Numbered from the stretch's first letter, positions 33,450-42,970 are shown. The stretch is DNA of 64,000 bases from Mesobacillus foraminis (GCF_004340465.1 NZ_SLVV01000008.1:89099-153098), one strand, 5' to 3'. Translations and numbers: made by a program. The notes: generated by a model not told the origin, from the letters alone.

Positions 33450-34418
33450 TTATTCAGCAACTTTTTCAAGATTGCCATTTCGGTCCATTTTAAACTTGGT
33501 GGCCGGTCTTTCTTCTTCTTCAAACAGGACTAGCTTGCGGGCACGATTCATGATTTTCATCAGTGTCTCGTAATCTTCCTGCATGGTAAAGGTATTCTGC
33601 TCCAGCTTTTTCACTTTTTCTTTTAATTCTTCATTTTCTTTCCTTAAGCCGTGGATTTCACGCTTCAATCTTTCATTCTCACTTTTGTAGATATCTGCAT
33701 GGAAGTTCGTGTTATTTAAATTCTGGAGATAGGCGATTACATGGCCAAGTGTCAGTCCTGTTGATACGCGGCTTTGCTGCGTCATTGGCGCTGGGTTGTA
33801 AGTTCTTGCCATTTCTTTTTGAACCGTGGTCTCCACTTCTGTTTCTTCTTGTATAGTTGATTCAGAGACTTCTGCTGTTTCCGCTTGAGATTCGGAGACT
33901 ACTTCGGTTTCAGATTCGGAGGAAGGCTCTGAAGGACTGTCATCTATATCCGGTGAATCGTTGAATAGCATGGATTCCTGCAGCTCCTGCAGCCCCTGTA
34001 ATCCAAAGGCATCCTGCAGCTCCAGCGAGTTCATTGTTTGAAATGCTTCCATAGAATCAGGCTGAGCCATTTCAGTCAGTTCCACCGATGTTTCCATCAA
34101 TTCAGAAGGTGGCATTCCAATATCGTCAATGGTAGGTACAGGAGGGGAATACAGCAATTTTTTCTTGCCGCTCTGATCCTTCCCTAGGATTCTCTGTCTC
34201 TGCTTACGCTGCTTTTTTGCAAGCTGCAGGGCTTTTTCATATCGGTGGCGGACAACCGCATTCCATCTGAAGCCGCAGGCGGCAGAGGTGCGGTCGAGCT
34301 TGTCGCCAACCTCCTCAAAGGCATTTAATTGTGTGCTGCCTTCCCTGACGTGCCTCAGCACCGTTTCGGCAAGCAGCAGATCGTTTTCATCTGTCCAGGC
34401 ATCCTGGCGTACTTTCAT
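33450..34418 (-). CDS. rsfA: Prespore-specific transcriptional regulator RsfA
   Basis: RsfA fine-tunes the SigF regulon in the forespore. The 322-residue protein begins with a Myb/SANT-like DNA-binding domain (about residues 1-65: R-Q-D-A-W-T-D-E-N-D-L-L-L-A, then A-C-G-F-R-W-N-A-V-V). A basic stretch follows, then a long linker rich in Ser, Glu and Thr (about 145-210), and a coiled coil near the C-terminus (N-E-R-L-K-R-E-I-H-G-L-R-K-E-N-E-E-L-K). It is longer than the B. subtilis protein as I recall it, mainly because of the linker. A SigF-like promoter candidate lies upstream. Confidence 0.9.
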   Translation of the reverse strand: MKVRQDAWTDENDLLLAETVLRHVREGSTQLNAFEEVGDKLDRTSAACGFRWNAVVRHRYEKALQLAKKQRKQRQRILGKDQSGKKKLLYSPPVPTIDDIGMPPSELMETSVELTEMAQPDSMEAFQTMNSLELQDAFGLQGLQELQESMLFNDSPDIDDSPSEPSSESETEVVSESQAETAEVSESTIQEETEVETTVQKEMARTYNPAPMTQQSRVSTGLTLGHVIAYLQNLNNTNFHADIYKSENERLKREIHGLRKENEELKEKVKKLEQNTFTMQEDYETLMKIMNRARKLVLFEEEERPATKFKMDRNGNLEKVAE

Positions 34419-34467
34419 TTTCTTCAGCTCCCTTAAAAATTTCTTTCATGTATGAAGATCTAGTCCA

Positions 34468-34496
34468 AGCTTGCCCTGATTTTAAAAGGTTTATAC
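34468..34496 (-). promoter_or_regulatory. Candidate SigF-type promoter of rsfA
   Basis: On the minus strand GTATA is followed after 15 bases by GGGCAAGCT. This resembles the forespore SigF pattern (GYATA and GGnnAnAnT) with one mismatch and a spacing one base short. rsfA is SigF-dependent in B. subtilis. Confidence 0.4.
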
Positions 34497-34632
34497 ATTC
34501 TGGATTGAAAGGATAGTAGATTTTTTCCATTTTTCATAGAAAGGTCCCATGTTGCATTCACGGGGCATAAGAGGTAAAATACCTGTTAGTGAAAATAGAC
34601 ATGTATCTTTTATATAGAAAGGGTTGTCCTTA

Positions 34633-34854
34633 ATGGCAAACGAATTTCGTGTTTGCGACGATTGCCAGGCCGTAAACATTAAAACACTCGTCCCCCGCCT
34701 CCAGAAAAAAGACCCTGATGCCAAAATTGAAATTGGCTGCCAGTCTTACTGCGGGCCGGGCAGGAAAAAAACATTCGCTTTCGTTAATAATCGGCCAGTT
34801 GCAGCTTTGACCGAGGATGAACTGATGGAAAAAATCGATAAAAAGCTGAAATAA
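34633..34854 (+). CDS. DUF1450 (YuzB-like) small protein
   Basis: This is a 73-residue protein of the DUF1450 family, with conserved cysteines in V-C-D-D-C-Q near the start and [12 protein letters not shown] in the middle. The four cysteines suggest a thioredoxin-like or metal/cluster-binding small fold. The ATG at 34633 is preferred to the TTG at 34624, because GAAAGGG is too near the TTG. It is monocistronic and divergent from rsfA. No function is established for the family. Confidence 0.85.
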   Translation: MANEFRVCDDCQAVNIKTLVPRLQKKDPDAKIEIGCQSYCGPGRKKTFAFVNNRPVAALTEDELMEKIDKKLK

Positions 34855-34865
34855 AGTCATCTTTA

Positions 34866-34894
34866 AGGCACCACTTAAAGGTGGCTTTTTTATT
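34866..34894 (+). terminator. Rho-independent terminator of the DUF1450 gene
   Basis: A short imperfect stem (GCACCAC and GTGGC region) is followed by six T soon after the stop codon. Confidence 0.65.
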
Positions 34895-35055
34895 GAGTGT
34901 CATTACTCTATAAGTTTGCTAAAATTTCCAGCCCAATGGTGGCGCGGGTTTGCGGAACTGTCGAAGAAGATTGTAGAAATTTGCAGGATTTCGGGATGAT
35001 TTGGCGAATAAAAGGGGCTATAATAGTAACATGTTAAACAAGGAGAAGGAAAACT

Positions 35056-36345
35056 ATGGAATATTCGGCGGAAAAATTAAATGAAGAGAAGGTTTTTAAA
35101 GATCCTGTTCACCGCTATATCCATGTCCAGGACAGGGTGATCTGGGATCTGGTGGGGACGAAGGAATTCCAGCGGCTGCGCCGGGTCAAACAGCTGGGAA
35201 CCACCTATTTGACCTTTCATGGCGCCGAACACAGCCGGTTTAACCATTCACTTGGCGTCTACGAGATTGTCCGCCGGATTGTCGATAATGTATTCGACGG
35301 ACGTCCAGAGTGGAACCAGGAAGAGAGGCTCCTCAGCCTTTGTGCGGCTTTGCTGCATGATTTGGGCCATGGACCGTTTTCCCATTCGTTCGAGAAAGTA
35401 TTTGATCTGGACCATGAGAATTTTACAAGGGCCATCATTCTTGGGGACACTGAGGTCAATCAGGTACTATCCCGCATTTCGGCTGATTTTCCCAAAAAAG
35501 TGGCGGAGGTCATTGCGAAGACCTATGGAAACAAGCTGGTGGTCAGCCTGATCTCCAGCCAGATTGATGCGGACCGGATGGACTATCTCCAGAGAGATGC
35601 CTATTTTACCGGTGTCAGCTATGGCCATTTTGATATGGAACGGATTCTTCGGGTGATGCGCCCCAAAGAGGATCAGGTGGTGTTCAAACATAGCGGCATG
35701 CACGCAGTGGAGGACTATATTATGAGCCGGTACCAGATGTACTGGCAAATTTATTTCCACCCGGTCACGCGAAGCGCGGAAGTGATCTTGACCAAAATTC
35801 TTCACCGAGCAAAGCATCTCCATGAGCAAGGCTATTCCTTCAAGCATATGCCGCTCCATTTTTACTCATTGTTTAAAGGCAGTGTTACGCTGGAAGACTA
35901 TCTAAAATTGGACGAAGGCATCTTCCTCTATTATTTTCAGATGTGGGAGGAAGAAGAGGATCCCATTCTAAAGGACCTCTGCAGCCGATTCATCAACCGG
36001 AATCTGTTCAAGTATGTCGAATTCGACCCTGCCAAGGAGTATAAAAAGCTGGCGAGGCTGTCGGTCCTGTTCGAAAAAGCAGGCATTGACCCGGAATATT
36101 ACCTTGTTGTCGATTCATCTTCGGACCTGCCGTATGACTTTTACCGTCCGGGTGAAGAAGAGGAACGCCTGCCGATCCATCTTCTCAGGAAGAACGGCGA
36201 GCTGCGAGAACTATCCAGAGAATCAGAGATTGTGGACGCCATTTCGGGGAAAAGGCGGACAGACCATAAATTATATTATCCTGCGGACTTGATTTTGAAG
36301 GATCGGAAAGAACATGAAGAAATCATCAAGCTGCTTGAGCTTTAG
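35056..36345 (+). CDS. ywfO: HD-domain phosphohydrolase YwfO
   Basis: YwfO is a 429-residue metal-dependent HD-superfamily hydrolase related to dGTPase and SAMHD1. The N-terminal half has the metal ligands H-N-H-S (in EHSRFNHSLGVYEI) and LLHDLGHGPFSHSFE. A further aspartate, in S-S-Q-I-D-A-D-R-M-D-Y-L, completes the site. YwfO-type enzymes hydrolyse nucleoside triphosphates, probably dNTPs. AAGGAGAAGG precedes the ATG. ywgA follows 72 bases downstream in the same direction, as in B. subtilis. Confidence 0.92.
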   Translation: MEYSAEKLNEEKVFKDPVHRYIHVQDRVIWDLVGTKEFQRLRRVKQLGTTYLTFHGAEHSRFNHSLGVYEIVRRIVDNVFDGRPEWNQEERLLSLCAALLHDLGHGPFSHSFEKVFDLDHENFTRAIILGDTEVNQVLSRISADFPKKVAEVIAKTYGNKLVVSLISSQIDADRMDYLQRDAYFTGVSYGHFDMERILRVMRPKEDQVVFKHSGMHAVEDYIMSRYQMYWQIYFHPVTRSAEVILTKILHRAKHLHEQGYSFKHMPLHFYSLFKGSVTLEDYLKLDEGIFLYYFQMWEEEEDPILKDLCSRFINRNLFKYVEFDPAKEYKKLARLSVLFEKAGIDPEYYLVVDSSSDLPYDFYRPGEEEERLPIHLLRKNGELRELSRESEIVDAISGKRRTDHKLYYPADLILKDRKEHEEIIKLLEL

Positions 36346-36417
36346 GCTTCTGCCCGGACAGGAAAGCCGGCTGACAATAGAGGATACAGGAACACTTGAA
36401 ACAGGAGTTGACGAGTT

Positions 36418-36924
36418 TTGTTAAAAGACCATGCTAAAATCATTCATGCTATTGCGCTTTCGGGTGAAGTCATTGGACGGAAGAAGCTGCAAAAAATGAT
36501 TTATATCGCCAAGAAGATGGATTTTCCTTTTCAGGAACGGTTTCAGTTCCATTTTTACGGACCTTATTCCGAGGAACTGACACTAAGGGTGGAGGAGCTG
36601 TGCAATATGGGCTTCCTCAACGAAGTGAAAGAGAAAAAAGGCGGCTATTATCAATACCGCTACACACTGACGGAAGCGGGCCAGGAGTTTCTCGGCATGA
36701 ATGCCATCGAAATGCCCAGGCTTGGCGATTGCCTGACCGACATCAATACGCAGAATGCCAGATTCCTTGAACTCGTCTCTACTGTTTTATATTTTGATAA
36801 TCTCCCAGACGACGAGGTCAGGGAAAAGATTCAGACGGTGAAGAAAAGCCAGAAATACACCGATGAAGAAATCGATGCTGCATATGAATATATAGAATCT
36901 TTGAAGGGGAGAGCCGTGCAGTAG
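36418..36924 (+). CDS. ywgA: YwgA family protein
   Basis: The 168-residue cytoplasmic protein starts with TTG at 36418 behind AGGAGTTG. Its pattern, a winged-helix-like R-K-K-L-Q-K-M-I-Y-I-A-K at the start and Y-G-P-Y-S-E-E-L, resembles the Panacea/SocA-like domain found in some antitoxin-associated proteins. The YwgA family itself has no assigned role. It lies downstream of ywfO and no toxin gene is adjacent, so an antitoxin function is not supported here. Confidence 0.85.
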   Translation: MLKDHAKIIHAIALSGEVIGRKKLQKMIYIAKKMDFPFQERFQFHFYGPYSEELTLRVEELCNMGFLNEVKEKKGGYYQYRYTLTEAGQEFLGMNAIEMPRLGDCLTDINTQNARFLELVSTVLYFDNLPDDEVREKIQTVKKSQKYTDEEIDAAYEYIESLKGRAVQ

Positions 36925-36987
36925 GCGCGCTCTTCTTTTTTTAGTGGATCTCGATTTGTTCGTCCTTTGTAAAAATAAACCAGCTAT

Positions 36988-37061
36988 TAGGAATAAACGG
37001 GGCGTAATCAGGAATAAATAGAAGTCAATCAGGAATAAACTGAACGTAATCAGGAATAAGT
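36988..37061. repeat. 21-bp tandem repeat, CAGGAATAAA family, four units
   Basis: A (C/T)AGGAATAA core recurs at 36988, 37009, 37030 and 37051, exactly every 21 bases, with spacers such as CTGAACGTAAT. Each unit carries a stop codon in at least one frame and no gene covers it. The same core and period return at 45474, and in degenerate form at 547. Confidence 0.92.
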
Positions 37062-37082
37062 GTTGGGCACCAATTACATACC

Positions 37083-37114
37083 TAAAAAGAAGCTGGCCGA
37101 GGGTCAGCTTCTTT
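37083..37114 (-). terminator. Rho-independent terminator of ywhB
   Basis: AAAGAAGCTG (37086-37095) and CAGCTTCTTT (37105-37114) form a perfect stem. On the minus strand it ends in a T tract directly after the gene. Confidence 0.88.
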
Positions 37115-37119
37115 CCCGA

Positions 37120-37305
37120 TTATTCGTCACTCAGCCGCTTTCCGGCAACAGCGTAGTGGTTTTTGCTCATTTCTTCGATAAAAACAACAACTTTGTCTTT
37201 GGATGCGCCGGTTGTTTCCACAACGGCATCCGTTACTTTTTCAACAAGGGCTTTTTTCTGCTCTTCATTGCGTCCTTCAAGCATTTTTACCGTAACATAT
37301 GGCAT
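37120..37305 (-). CDS. ywhB: 4-oxalocrotonate tautomerase family enzyme YwhB
   Basis: This is a 61-residue tautomerase-superfamily protein whose N-terminal proline (exposed after removal of Met, P-Y-V-T-V-K) is the catalytic base. The K-D-K-V-V-V-F-I-E-E-M motif and N-H-Y-A-V-A-G-K-R-L end are typical of Bacillus YwhB. It is a homohexamer in the family. B. subtilis YwhB tautomerises simple enols in vitro and its physiological substrate is not known. AGGAGGATG precedes the ATG. Confidence 0.93.
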   Translation of the reverse strand: MPYVTVKMLEGRNEEQKKALVEKVTDAVVETTGASKDKVVVFIEEMSKNHYAVAGKRLSDE

Positions 37306-37454
37306 GGTTTCATCCTCCTGCTATGTTTCTCGACAACATCGTCTGTCATCAAGTTGAGTTTTCCATACTTTCAATAAATGTGCAAGCTTTCCTTTTTTCC
37401 CTTTCAAATAAGAATAAGGTATACTTGAAGCATCTAATAAAAGGAGACTAGAAT

Positions 37455-38108
37455 GTGGGTCTTGCTTACTCTTTAGAAACTATTCCGTATGTTGCCGCTG
37501 CGCTGATTATTGCTTTTTCGGTCCATGAATTTGCGCATGCATTCGTGGCCTACAAGTTTGGCGATGACACTGCTGCGAGGCAGGGCCGTTTAACTTTGAA
37601 TCCCATGAAGCATCTTGATCCGCTGGGAACGATTTTAATCTTTATAGCCGGTTTTGGCTGGGCAAGGCCTGTTCCTGTCAACCGCTTCTTTTTTAAAAAT
37701 CCGCGCCTTGCCGGAGTGCTGGTGTCGGTAGCCGGTCCTGTCAGCAACCTTTTGATGGTTATCCTGGCGTATCTCCTTTTTTACGGCTTGGGCGCAGCCG
37801 GTCTCGCTTCTGGCATTCCAGAGTTTTTAATCACTTTTTTGGACCATTTTATCTGGTTGAATTTAGTGCTATTTGTGTTCAACTTGCTGCCATTTCCGCC
37901 GCTTGACGGGTACAGGATTATCGAGGACCTGGCACCGGCAGATGTGCGGGCAAAAATGACCCAGTATGAAAATTACGGGGCGCTGATCTTTTTGATCGTT
38001 GTCATTACGCCGCTGGACCAATACACGATCCAGCCGATTTTTAATACGGTGCTTCCGTTTCTGTACGGATCACTGAATGAGTTCTTCTCTCAATTGTTTT
38101 TAAGCTAG
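37455..38108 (+). CDS. ywhC: Site-2 protease family zinc metalloprotease YwhC
   Basis: The product is a 217-residue membrane-embedded protease of the M50 (rhomboid-unrelated) S2P family. The zinc motif HEFAHA lies in the first helix (about residue 24), and the third ligand is the aspartate of L-L-P-F-P-P-L-D-G-Y near residue 150. About five membrane helices are seen. The start is GTG at 37455 behind AAAGGAG; the overlapping ATG two bases earlier is out of frame. ywhD follows 12 bases later, forming a ywhC-ywhD unit as in B. subtilis. The substrate is unknown. Confidence 0.9.
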   Translation: MGLAYSLETIPYVAAALIIAFSVHEFAHAFVAYKFGDDTAARQGRLTLNPMKHLDPLGTILIFIAGFGWARPVPVNRFFFKNPRLAGVLVSVAGPVSNLLMVILAYLLFYGLGAAGLASGIPEFLITFLDHFIWLNLVLFVFNLLPFPPLDGYRIIEDLAPADVRAKMTQYENYGALIFLIVVITPLDQYTIQPIFNTVLPFLYGSLNEFFSQLFLS

Positions 38109-38120
38109 GAGGTCGCTGTA

Positions 38121-38633
38121 ATGGAAGAAAAGAAGAAAAAGAATATTGGCTTTAATATTATCAAACCAGACCCGATGGACGGGCATAAGGGCTTCGGGAA
38201 AGGAAGCTTGTCACTGGATAATGTGTCTCCGGTCATCATTGACGTCGAGGCGGGAGAGGCTCAAGTGGATGTAGGGGCGATGCATGCCCGCAGCACGGTG
38301 GAAAAAGGGATTAAATTCCTTCCGAACCGCGATGAAGTACCTGATGCAAAACCCTATTGGCTGGTCTGGGTCACAATTGACCGGGCTGAAGCAGGACCGT
38401 ATTACGCTGGTGTAACGGCATGCGAAATGACGGTCAACAGGGAAATCCGCCGCGGCTATAAGGTATTGCCGGAGCATGTAAACAGGCTTGACAAGTCCAT
38501 TAAACGCCACATCATTGTTGAGCATATGGATGAAAAGTCCAAACAAATTCTTGCTGATTTCCTTAAAAATCATGACGAAGGAATGTGGGAACGGTCGGCT
38601 CAGGAACTGAAGGCAGGATTGGATGCCGGCTAA
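38121..38633 (+). CDS. ywhD: YwhD family protein
   Basis: The 170-residue cytoplasmic protein starts with a lysine-rich segment, then the family core (K-K-N-I-G-F-N-I-I-K, S-L-D-N-V-S-P-V-I-I-D, W-L-V-W-V-T-I-D-R). It is encoded 12 bases after ywhC behind AGGAGGTCGC and is probably co-transcribed. The family is confined to Bacillaceae as far as I know and has no assigned function. Linkage with the membrane protease is conserved and may matter. Confidence 0.88.
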   Translation: MEEKKKKNIGFNIIKPDPMDGHKGFGKGSLSLDNVSPVIIDVEAGEAQVDVGAMHARSTVEKGIKFLPNRDEVPDAKPYWLVWVTIDRAEAGPYYAGVTACEMTVNREIRRGYKVLPEHVNRLDKSIKRHIIVEHMDEKSKQILADFLKNHDEGMWERSAQELKAGLDAG

Positions 38634-38749
38634 GTTAAGAAATGTGTCTAAAATGTGAAAGTTTTCTGAATTTAGTGGTCTATCTTGCCCAAAACCACGA
38701 GAAACTGTAAACTAATAACAGCGTTGGACACGCGTTATACTAGGACACG

Positions 38750-38780
38750 AAAAACCCCGAACTGGACATTCGGGGTTTTT
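38750..38780. terminator. Bidirectional terminator between ywhD and pbpG
   Basis: A perfect 12-bp hairpin, AAAAACCCCGAA (38750-38761) with TTCGGGGTTTTT (38769-38780), lies between convergent genes. Confidence 0.93.
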
Positions 38781-38798
38781 CATATTGGGGAGAAGAAT

Positions 38799-40868
38799 TT
38801 AACTTCCCCAAATTCGTTTGTACCAAGGCTGCTTTTCGTGTTTTTCCTCATGCTTTTTCTCTTTGTGAAGCGGCTCCTCTTCGTCCAGATGGTCGGTGCA
38901 GTAATCCTGAGGCTCGGTCCCTGCCTTGAAATAGGTCAGCCGCTTGATTGGGCAGTCATCTGTTGCCAGCTTCCCATTTTCAGGATTTACATAAACCGCA
39001 ACCGTCCCTTTTCCTTTTTTAAATTTTTTGCGAGGCTCATCTTCGAGTGCCTTTTCCATAAAATCGAGCCAGACGTTTTTGCTTATGGACTTTTCTGCTG
39101 TCAGCTCGATTGGCTTTCCTTTGTCATATCCTGTCCAGACGGCGGTAACGAGCTGTGGGGCAAACCCGACCATCCAGCTGTCTGTTTCGGTGGAACCGGA
39201 TTTTCCTGCATAGGGCCGCGTCATTTCATCGGCCATGGAGCTTCCTGTGACGGACGAGTAGCCATTCAGTTTTTTATCGAACATTCCAGTCATCATATGG
39301 GTCATGACGGAGGCCAGCTCAGGCTGCAGCACCGGTTCACCTTTTTCATCATGTTCATAAATGACTTCACCGCTGTGATCTTCAACCCTGTGAATCAGGA
39401 CAGGGGCCACCTTCTCCCCGCCATTGGCAAGGATGCTGTAGGCGCCTGCCATTTCAATCACCCTTACTCCCGAGGTCCCAAGGGCCAGGGAAGGAACCTC
39501 ATCCATTTTCGACGTGATCCCGAACCTTTCCGCTGTCTCAATCAGCGTTTCTTCCCCAAGGAATAAGTGGGTCTTTACCGCGTAGACATTGTCGGACAAG
39601 GCAAGGGCCTGGGCCATGGTAATCTCTCCGTCCGCATATTTATTGTTAAAATTATGCGGAGTGTATTCTTCATTTCCATCGTCAAAACGGAAAGTGGTCA
39701 GTTCACTTTTCATCGTGGTGGAGGGAGTGAATCCCTGCTCGAGAGCAGCATAGTAAAGCAGCGGCTTCAAGGTGGAACCTGGCTGGCGAACCGCCTGGAC
39801 GGCCCTGTTAAACGGGCTATCTTCATAATTTCTTCCTCCGACCAAGGCTTTCACATGGCCGTTTTTCGGATCCATTGCAACCAGCCCGGCCTGAATGTCT
39901 GTCTCGTTGGATATATGATTGGCAACCGCTTCTTCCGCAAGCTTTTGCTGCTTTAAATCAAGAGTAGTATAAACCTTTAACCCGCCGAGCTCGATCGTTC
40001 TGTCATCCAGCTGCAGGGTGTTTTTCAAAGCATTTTTAACGGCGTCCAGAAAATAGGGCGCCTGCCCAAGATCACCTGTTGGATGTTCGCCGACAAGTTC
40101 TAGCTCCTGGGATGCCGCGCTCTTTGCTTCCTTTTTGCTGATATAGCCTTTTGATTCCATTGCATTCAGGATGATTTGCTGCCGGCCGGATGCCTTTTCC
40201 ATTGAGGCAAACGGGGAGTAAATGCCTGGCCCCTTTGGAATTCCGGCAAGCATGGCTGATTCAGCCAGGGACAGGTCACGTGCATCCTTTCCATAATAGT
40301 ACTGGCTCGCTGCCTGGACCCCATATGCGCCATTTCCGTAATAAATTGTATTTAAATAACCTTCAAGAATTTCATTTTTAGAATAGTTCATTTCCAGCCT
40401 GATCGTATAAAAGGCCTCTGCTGCTTTCCGCTTCCAGGTTTTATCGTGTTCCAGATAGAGGTTGCGGGCGTACTGCTGGGTGATGGTGCTGGCTCCCTGA
40501 ACCTTTGCCATTGCTTTGATATCAGCAAGCGCCGCCCCGGCAATCCGTTTATAGTCAAAGCCGCTGTGCCCATAAAAGTTCCTGTCCTCAATGGAAAGGG
40601 TGGCCTTCACCAGGTCAGGGGAGATATCTTTGAGCGGAACCCAATAACGTTTCTGTCCGCTGTCACTTTCACCGAACACCTTGCCGTCATCCGTCAGGAA
40701 CAAGGTGGACTGGGGCACGGCAAGCGGGGGAGGGCCAAGGATTTTGGCATAGCCCAGCACTGAAAAATAGGCAAGCATCAGGACGGTGAGGCACATCGTT
40801 CCGATAAAAAACAGGGCTCGAAAAATTTTAACGGTCTTGCGGAACCTCTGGTCTGTCATTAGCTCCAT
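38799..40868 (-). CDS. pbpG: Class A penicillin-binding protein (PBP 2d type)
   Basis: The 689-residue bifunctional peptidoglycan synthase has an N-terminal membrane anchor (about residues 14-40). The glycosyltransferase 51 domain (S-I-E-D-R-N-F-Y-G-H, G-A-S-T-I-T-Q-Q-Y-A-R-N, GYLNTIYYGNGAYGVQAA) is followed by a transpeptidase with S-T-L-K near residue 364, S-D-N near 424 and K-S-G-S near 552. The last motif replaces the commoner K-T-G, a conservative change. A charged, Lys/Glu/His-rich tail ends the protein. Its place beside ywhCD and speE matches B. subtilis pbpG, which acts in the forespore during spore wall synthesis. TAGGGGGAA precedes the ATG. Confidence 0.92.
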   Translation of the reverse strand: MELMTDQRFRKTVKIFRALFFIGTMCLTVLMLAYFSVLGYAKILGPPPLAVPQSTLFLTDDGKVFGESDSGQKRYWVPLKDISPDLVKATLSIEDRNFYGHSGFDYKRIAGAALADIKAMAKVQGASTITQQYARNLYLEHDKTWKRKAAEAFYTIRLEMNYSKNEILEGYLNTIYYGNGAYGVQAASQYYYGKDARDLSLAESAMLAGIPKGPGIYSPFASMEKASGRQQIILNAMESKGYISKKEAKSAASQELELVGEHPTGDLGQAPYFLDAVKNALKNTLQLDDRTIELGGLKVYTTLDLKQQKLAEEAVANHISNETDIQAGLVAMDPKNGHVKALVGGRNYEDSPFNRAVQAVRQPGSTLKPLLYYAALEQGFTPSTTMKSELTTFRFDDGNEEYTPHNFNNKYADGEITMAQALALSDNVYAVKTHLFLGEETLIETAERFGITSKMDEVPSLALGTSGVRVIEMAGAYSILANGGEKVAPVLIHRVEDHSGEVIYEHDEKGEPVLQPELASVMTHMMTGMFDKKLNGYSSVTGSSMADEMTRPYAGKSGSTETDSWMVGFAPQLVTAVWTGYDKGKPIELTAEKSISKNVWLDFMEKALEDEPRKKFKKGKGTVAVYVNPENGKLATDDCPIKRLTYFKAGTEPQDYCTDHLDEEEPLHKEKKHEEKHEKQPWYKRIWGS

Positions 40869-41010
40869 GCATATTTCCCCCTATTGAAATCTAGTTATTA
40901 GCCATTATGGAAAAAGCGTGCGGCTTTTAAACCTGCAGGGGAATCTTTTCTCGATTTCGTGTACCTTCCATAACTTAACATTGACATTTTCAGGAGGGTC
41001 AAAAAAATTC

Positions 41011-41038
41011 TTGCATTTTCTCTGGATTCCACTATACT
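41011..41038 (+). promoter_or_regulatory. Candidate SigA promoter of speE-speB
   Basis: TTGCAT (41011-41016) and TATACT (41033-41038) are 16 bases apart. The predicted start is about 110 bases before the speE ATG. Confidence 0.6.
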
Positions 41039-41156
41039 TTTCCTGTTGTTTGCAAATAGATTGAGCGTTTGTAATTGACATCTTGGGGAAAAGTAAAAAT
41101 ATTGTCCAATGACGCAAATCCTTGGAAAAGTCCAAAACAGAAAGGATGAAAATAAA

Positions 41157-41984
41157 ATGGGTCTTTGGTTTACAGAAAAACAAACAGATAATTTCGGGAT
41201 TACCATGAAGGTCAATCAAACGTTACATACAGAACAAACAGAATTCCAAAAGCTTGATATGGTTGAAACAGAAGAGTGGGGGAATATGCTTCTTCTGGAT
41301 GGCATGGTCATGACGTCCGTCAAAGATGAGTTCGTCTATCATGAAATGGTCGCGCATGTCCCATTGTTCACACATCCAAACCCGGAAAATATCCTGGTTG
41401 TCGGCGGCGGGGACGGAGGAGTGATTCGCGAAGTCCTTAAGCACCCAAGCGTGAAAAAAGCAACGCTGGTGGATATCGACGGCAAGGTCATTGAATACTC
41501 AAAGAAGTTTCTTCCGGAAATTGCCGGCAAGCTTGATGATCCTCGCGTAGAAGTGAAGGTCGCTGACGGCTTCATGCACATCGCTGAGAGCGAAAATGAG
41601 TATGATGTCATCATGGTGGACTCCACGGAGCCAGTCGGTCCGGCGGTGAACCTGTTTACGAGAGGGTTTTATGCCGGAATCTCCAAGGCATTAAAAGAGG
41701 ACGGCATTTTTGTTGCCCAGTCGGACAACCCCTGGTTCAAGGCCGACCTGATCCGCAATGTTCAAAAAGATGTAAAGGAAATTTTCCCGATTACGCGCCT
41801 TTACATTGCCAACATCCCAACCTACCCAAGCGGCATGTGGGCATTCACGATCGGTTCCAAGAAGCATGATCCGCTTGAGGTAAGCGAGGACCGCTTCCAT
41901 GACATCGAGACAAAGTACTATACAAAAGAGCTTCATAAAGCAGCGTTTGTGCTGCCTAAATTTGTTGGTGACCTTGTAAAATAA
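41157..41984 (+). CDS. speE: Spermidine synthase (putrescine aminopropyltransferase)
   Basis: SpeE joins an aminopropyl group from decarboxylated S-adenosylmethionine to putrescine. The 275-residue protein has the spermidine synthase features: a beta-strand N-domain, [15 protein letters not shown] for the cofactor, V-D-I-D-G-K-V-I, and the catalytic aspartate in [10 protein letters not shown]. The ATG at 41157 follows AAAGGATGA; a longer frame from 41109 lacks a site. speB, which makes putrescine from agmatine, follows 112 bases later, so the two steps are linked. Confidence 0.95.
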   Translation: MGLWFTEKQTDNFGITMKVNQTLHTEQTEFQKLDMVETEEWGNMLLLDGMVMTSVKDEFVYHEMVAHVPLFTHPNPENILVVGGGDGGVIREVLKHPSVKKATLVDIDGKVIEYSKKFLPEIAGKLDDPRVEVKVADGFMHIAESENEYDVIMVDSTEPVGPAVNLFTRGFYAGISKALKEDGIFVAQSDNPWFKADLIRNVQKDVKEIFPITRLYIANIPTYPSGMWAFTIGSKKHDPLEVSEDRFHDIETKYYTKELHKAAFVLPKFVGDLVK

Positions 41985-42096
41985 GTCAGAAGACAAAGAC
42001 AAACAAACTTCCGCTGAAGGAAGCATATTACAGGCCGGCCAATACAGGTCGGCCTGAAATCCTTAAATTAAGACCAAAGAGAGAGGGTTATTAGCC

Positions 42097-42969
42097 ATGC
42101 GTTTTGATGAAGCCTATTCAGGCAATGTATTTATTGGGACTAATTCAGATTTTCCAGAAAGCAGGGTTGTGCTCTACGGGATGCCGATGGACTGGACGGT
42201 AAGCTACCGCCCCGGATCCCGGTTTGGCCCGGCGCGCATTCGTGAAGTATCAATCGGACTTGAGGAATACAGTGCCTATCTTGACCGCGAGCTCCATGAG
42301 GTGAAATATTTTGATGCTGGAGATATTCCGCTGCCTTTTGGAAACCCGCAGCGCAGCCTTGATATCATTGAAGACTTCGTTACCAAGCTTTTAGCAGAGG
42401 ACAAATTCCCTCTTGGAATGGGCGGGGAGCATCTTGTGTCTTGGCCGGTCATGAAGGCCATGGCTGCTAAATACAAGGATCTGGCTATCATCCATATGGA
42501 TGCCCATACCGATTTGCGCGAGCATTATGAGGGCGAGCCGCTCTCACACTCCACCCCAATCCGTAAAATTGCGGAATTGATCGGGCCGGAAAATGTATTT
42601 TCCTTTGGCATTCGTTCAGGCATGAAGGAAGAGTTTGAATGGGCGAAAAATGCAGGCATGCATATTTCCAAGTTTGAAGTTCTCGAGCCGCTGAAAGAAA
42701 TCCTTCCAAAGCTTGCAGGGCGTCCGGTCTATGTAACAATCGACATTGATGTACTCGATCCGGCTCATGCGCCTGGGACTGGCACGGTGGATGCTGGCGG
42801 CATCACCTCGAAGGAGCTGCTGGCGTCCATCCATGAGATTGCCCGTTCTGAAATCAATGTAGTGGGTGCCGATCTTGTCGAGGTTGCTCCAATCTATGAT
42901 CAGTCTGAACAGACGGCAAACACAGCAAGCAAGCTCATTCGCGAAATGCTTTTGGGATTTGTAAAATAG
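42097..42969 (+). CDS. speB: Agmatinase
   Basis: SpeB hydrolyses agmatine to putrescine and urea. The 290-residue ureohydrolase has all binuclear manganese motifs: G-G-E-H-L-V-S, DAHTDLREHYEG and DIDVLDPAHAPGTGT, with the G-G-I-T-S-K-E family pattern after. GAGAGAGGG precedes the ATG. It lies downstream of speE in the polyamine operon and ends at its own terminator. Agmatine would come from arginine by a decarboxylase encoded elsewhere. Confidence 0.95.
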   Translation: MRFDEAYSGNVFIGTNSDFPESRVVLYGMPMDWTVSYRPGSRFGPARIREVSIGLEEYSAYLDRELHEVKYFDAGDIPLPFGNPQRSLDIIEDFVTKLLAEDKFPLGMGGEHLVSWPVMKAMAAKYKDLAIIHMDAHTDLREHYEGEPLSHSTPIRKIAELIGPENVFSFGIRSGMKEEFEWAKNAGMHISKFEVLEPLKEILPKLAGRPVYVTIDIDVLDPAHAPGTGTVDAGGITSKELLASIHEIARSEINVVGADLVEVAPIYDQSEQTANTASKLIREMLLGFVK

Positions 42970-42970
42970 G

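Noticed and set aside
36418-36924. ywgA as antitoxin of a toxin-antitoxin pair
   Set aside because: The domain resembles Panacea-type proteins, but no toxin-like gene lies beside it and its neighbour ywfO is a conserved housekeeping hydrolase.
40869-40990. SigF promoter for pbpG
   Set aside because: GTTTA and GGCTAATAA are too far apart (24 bases) to be a credible pair.
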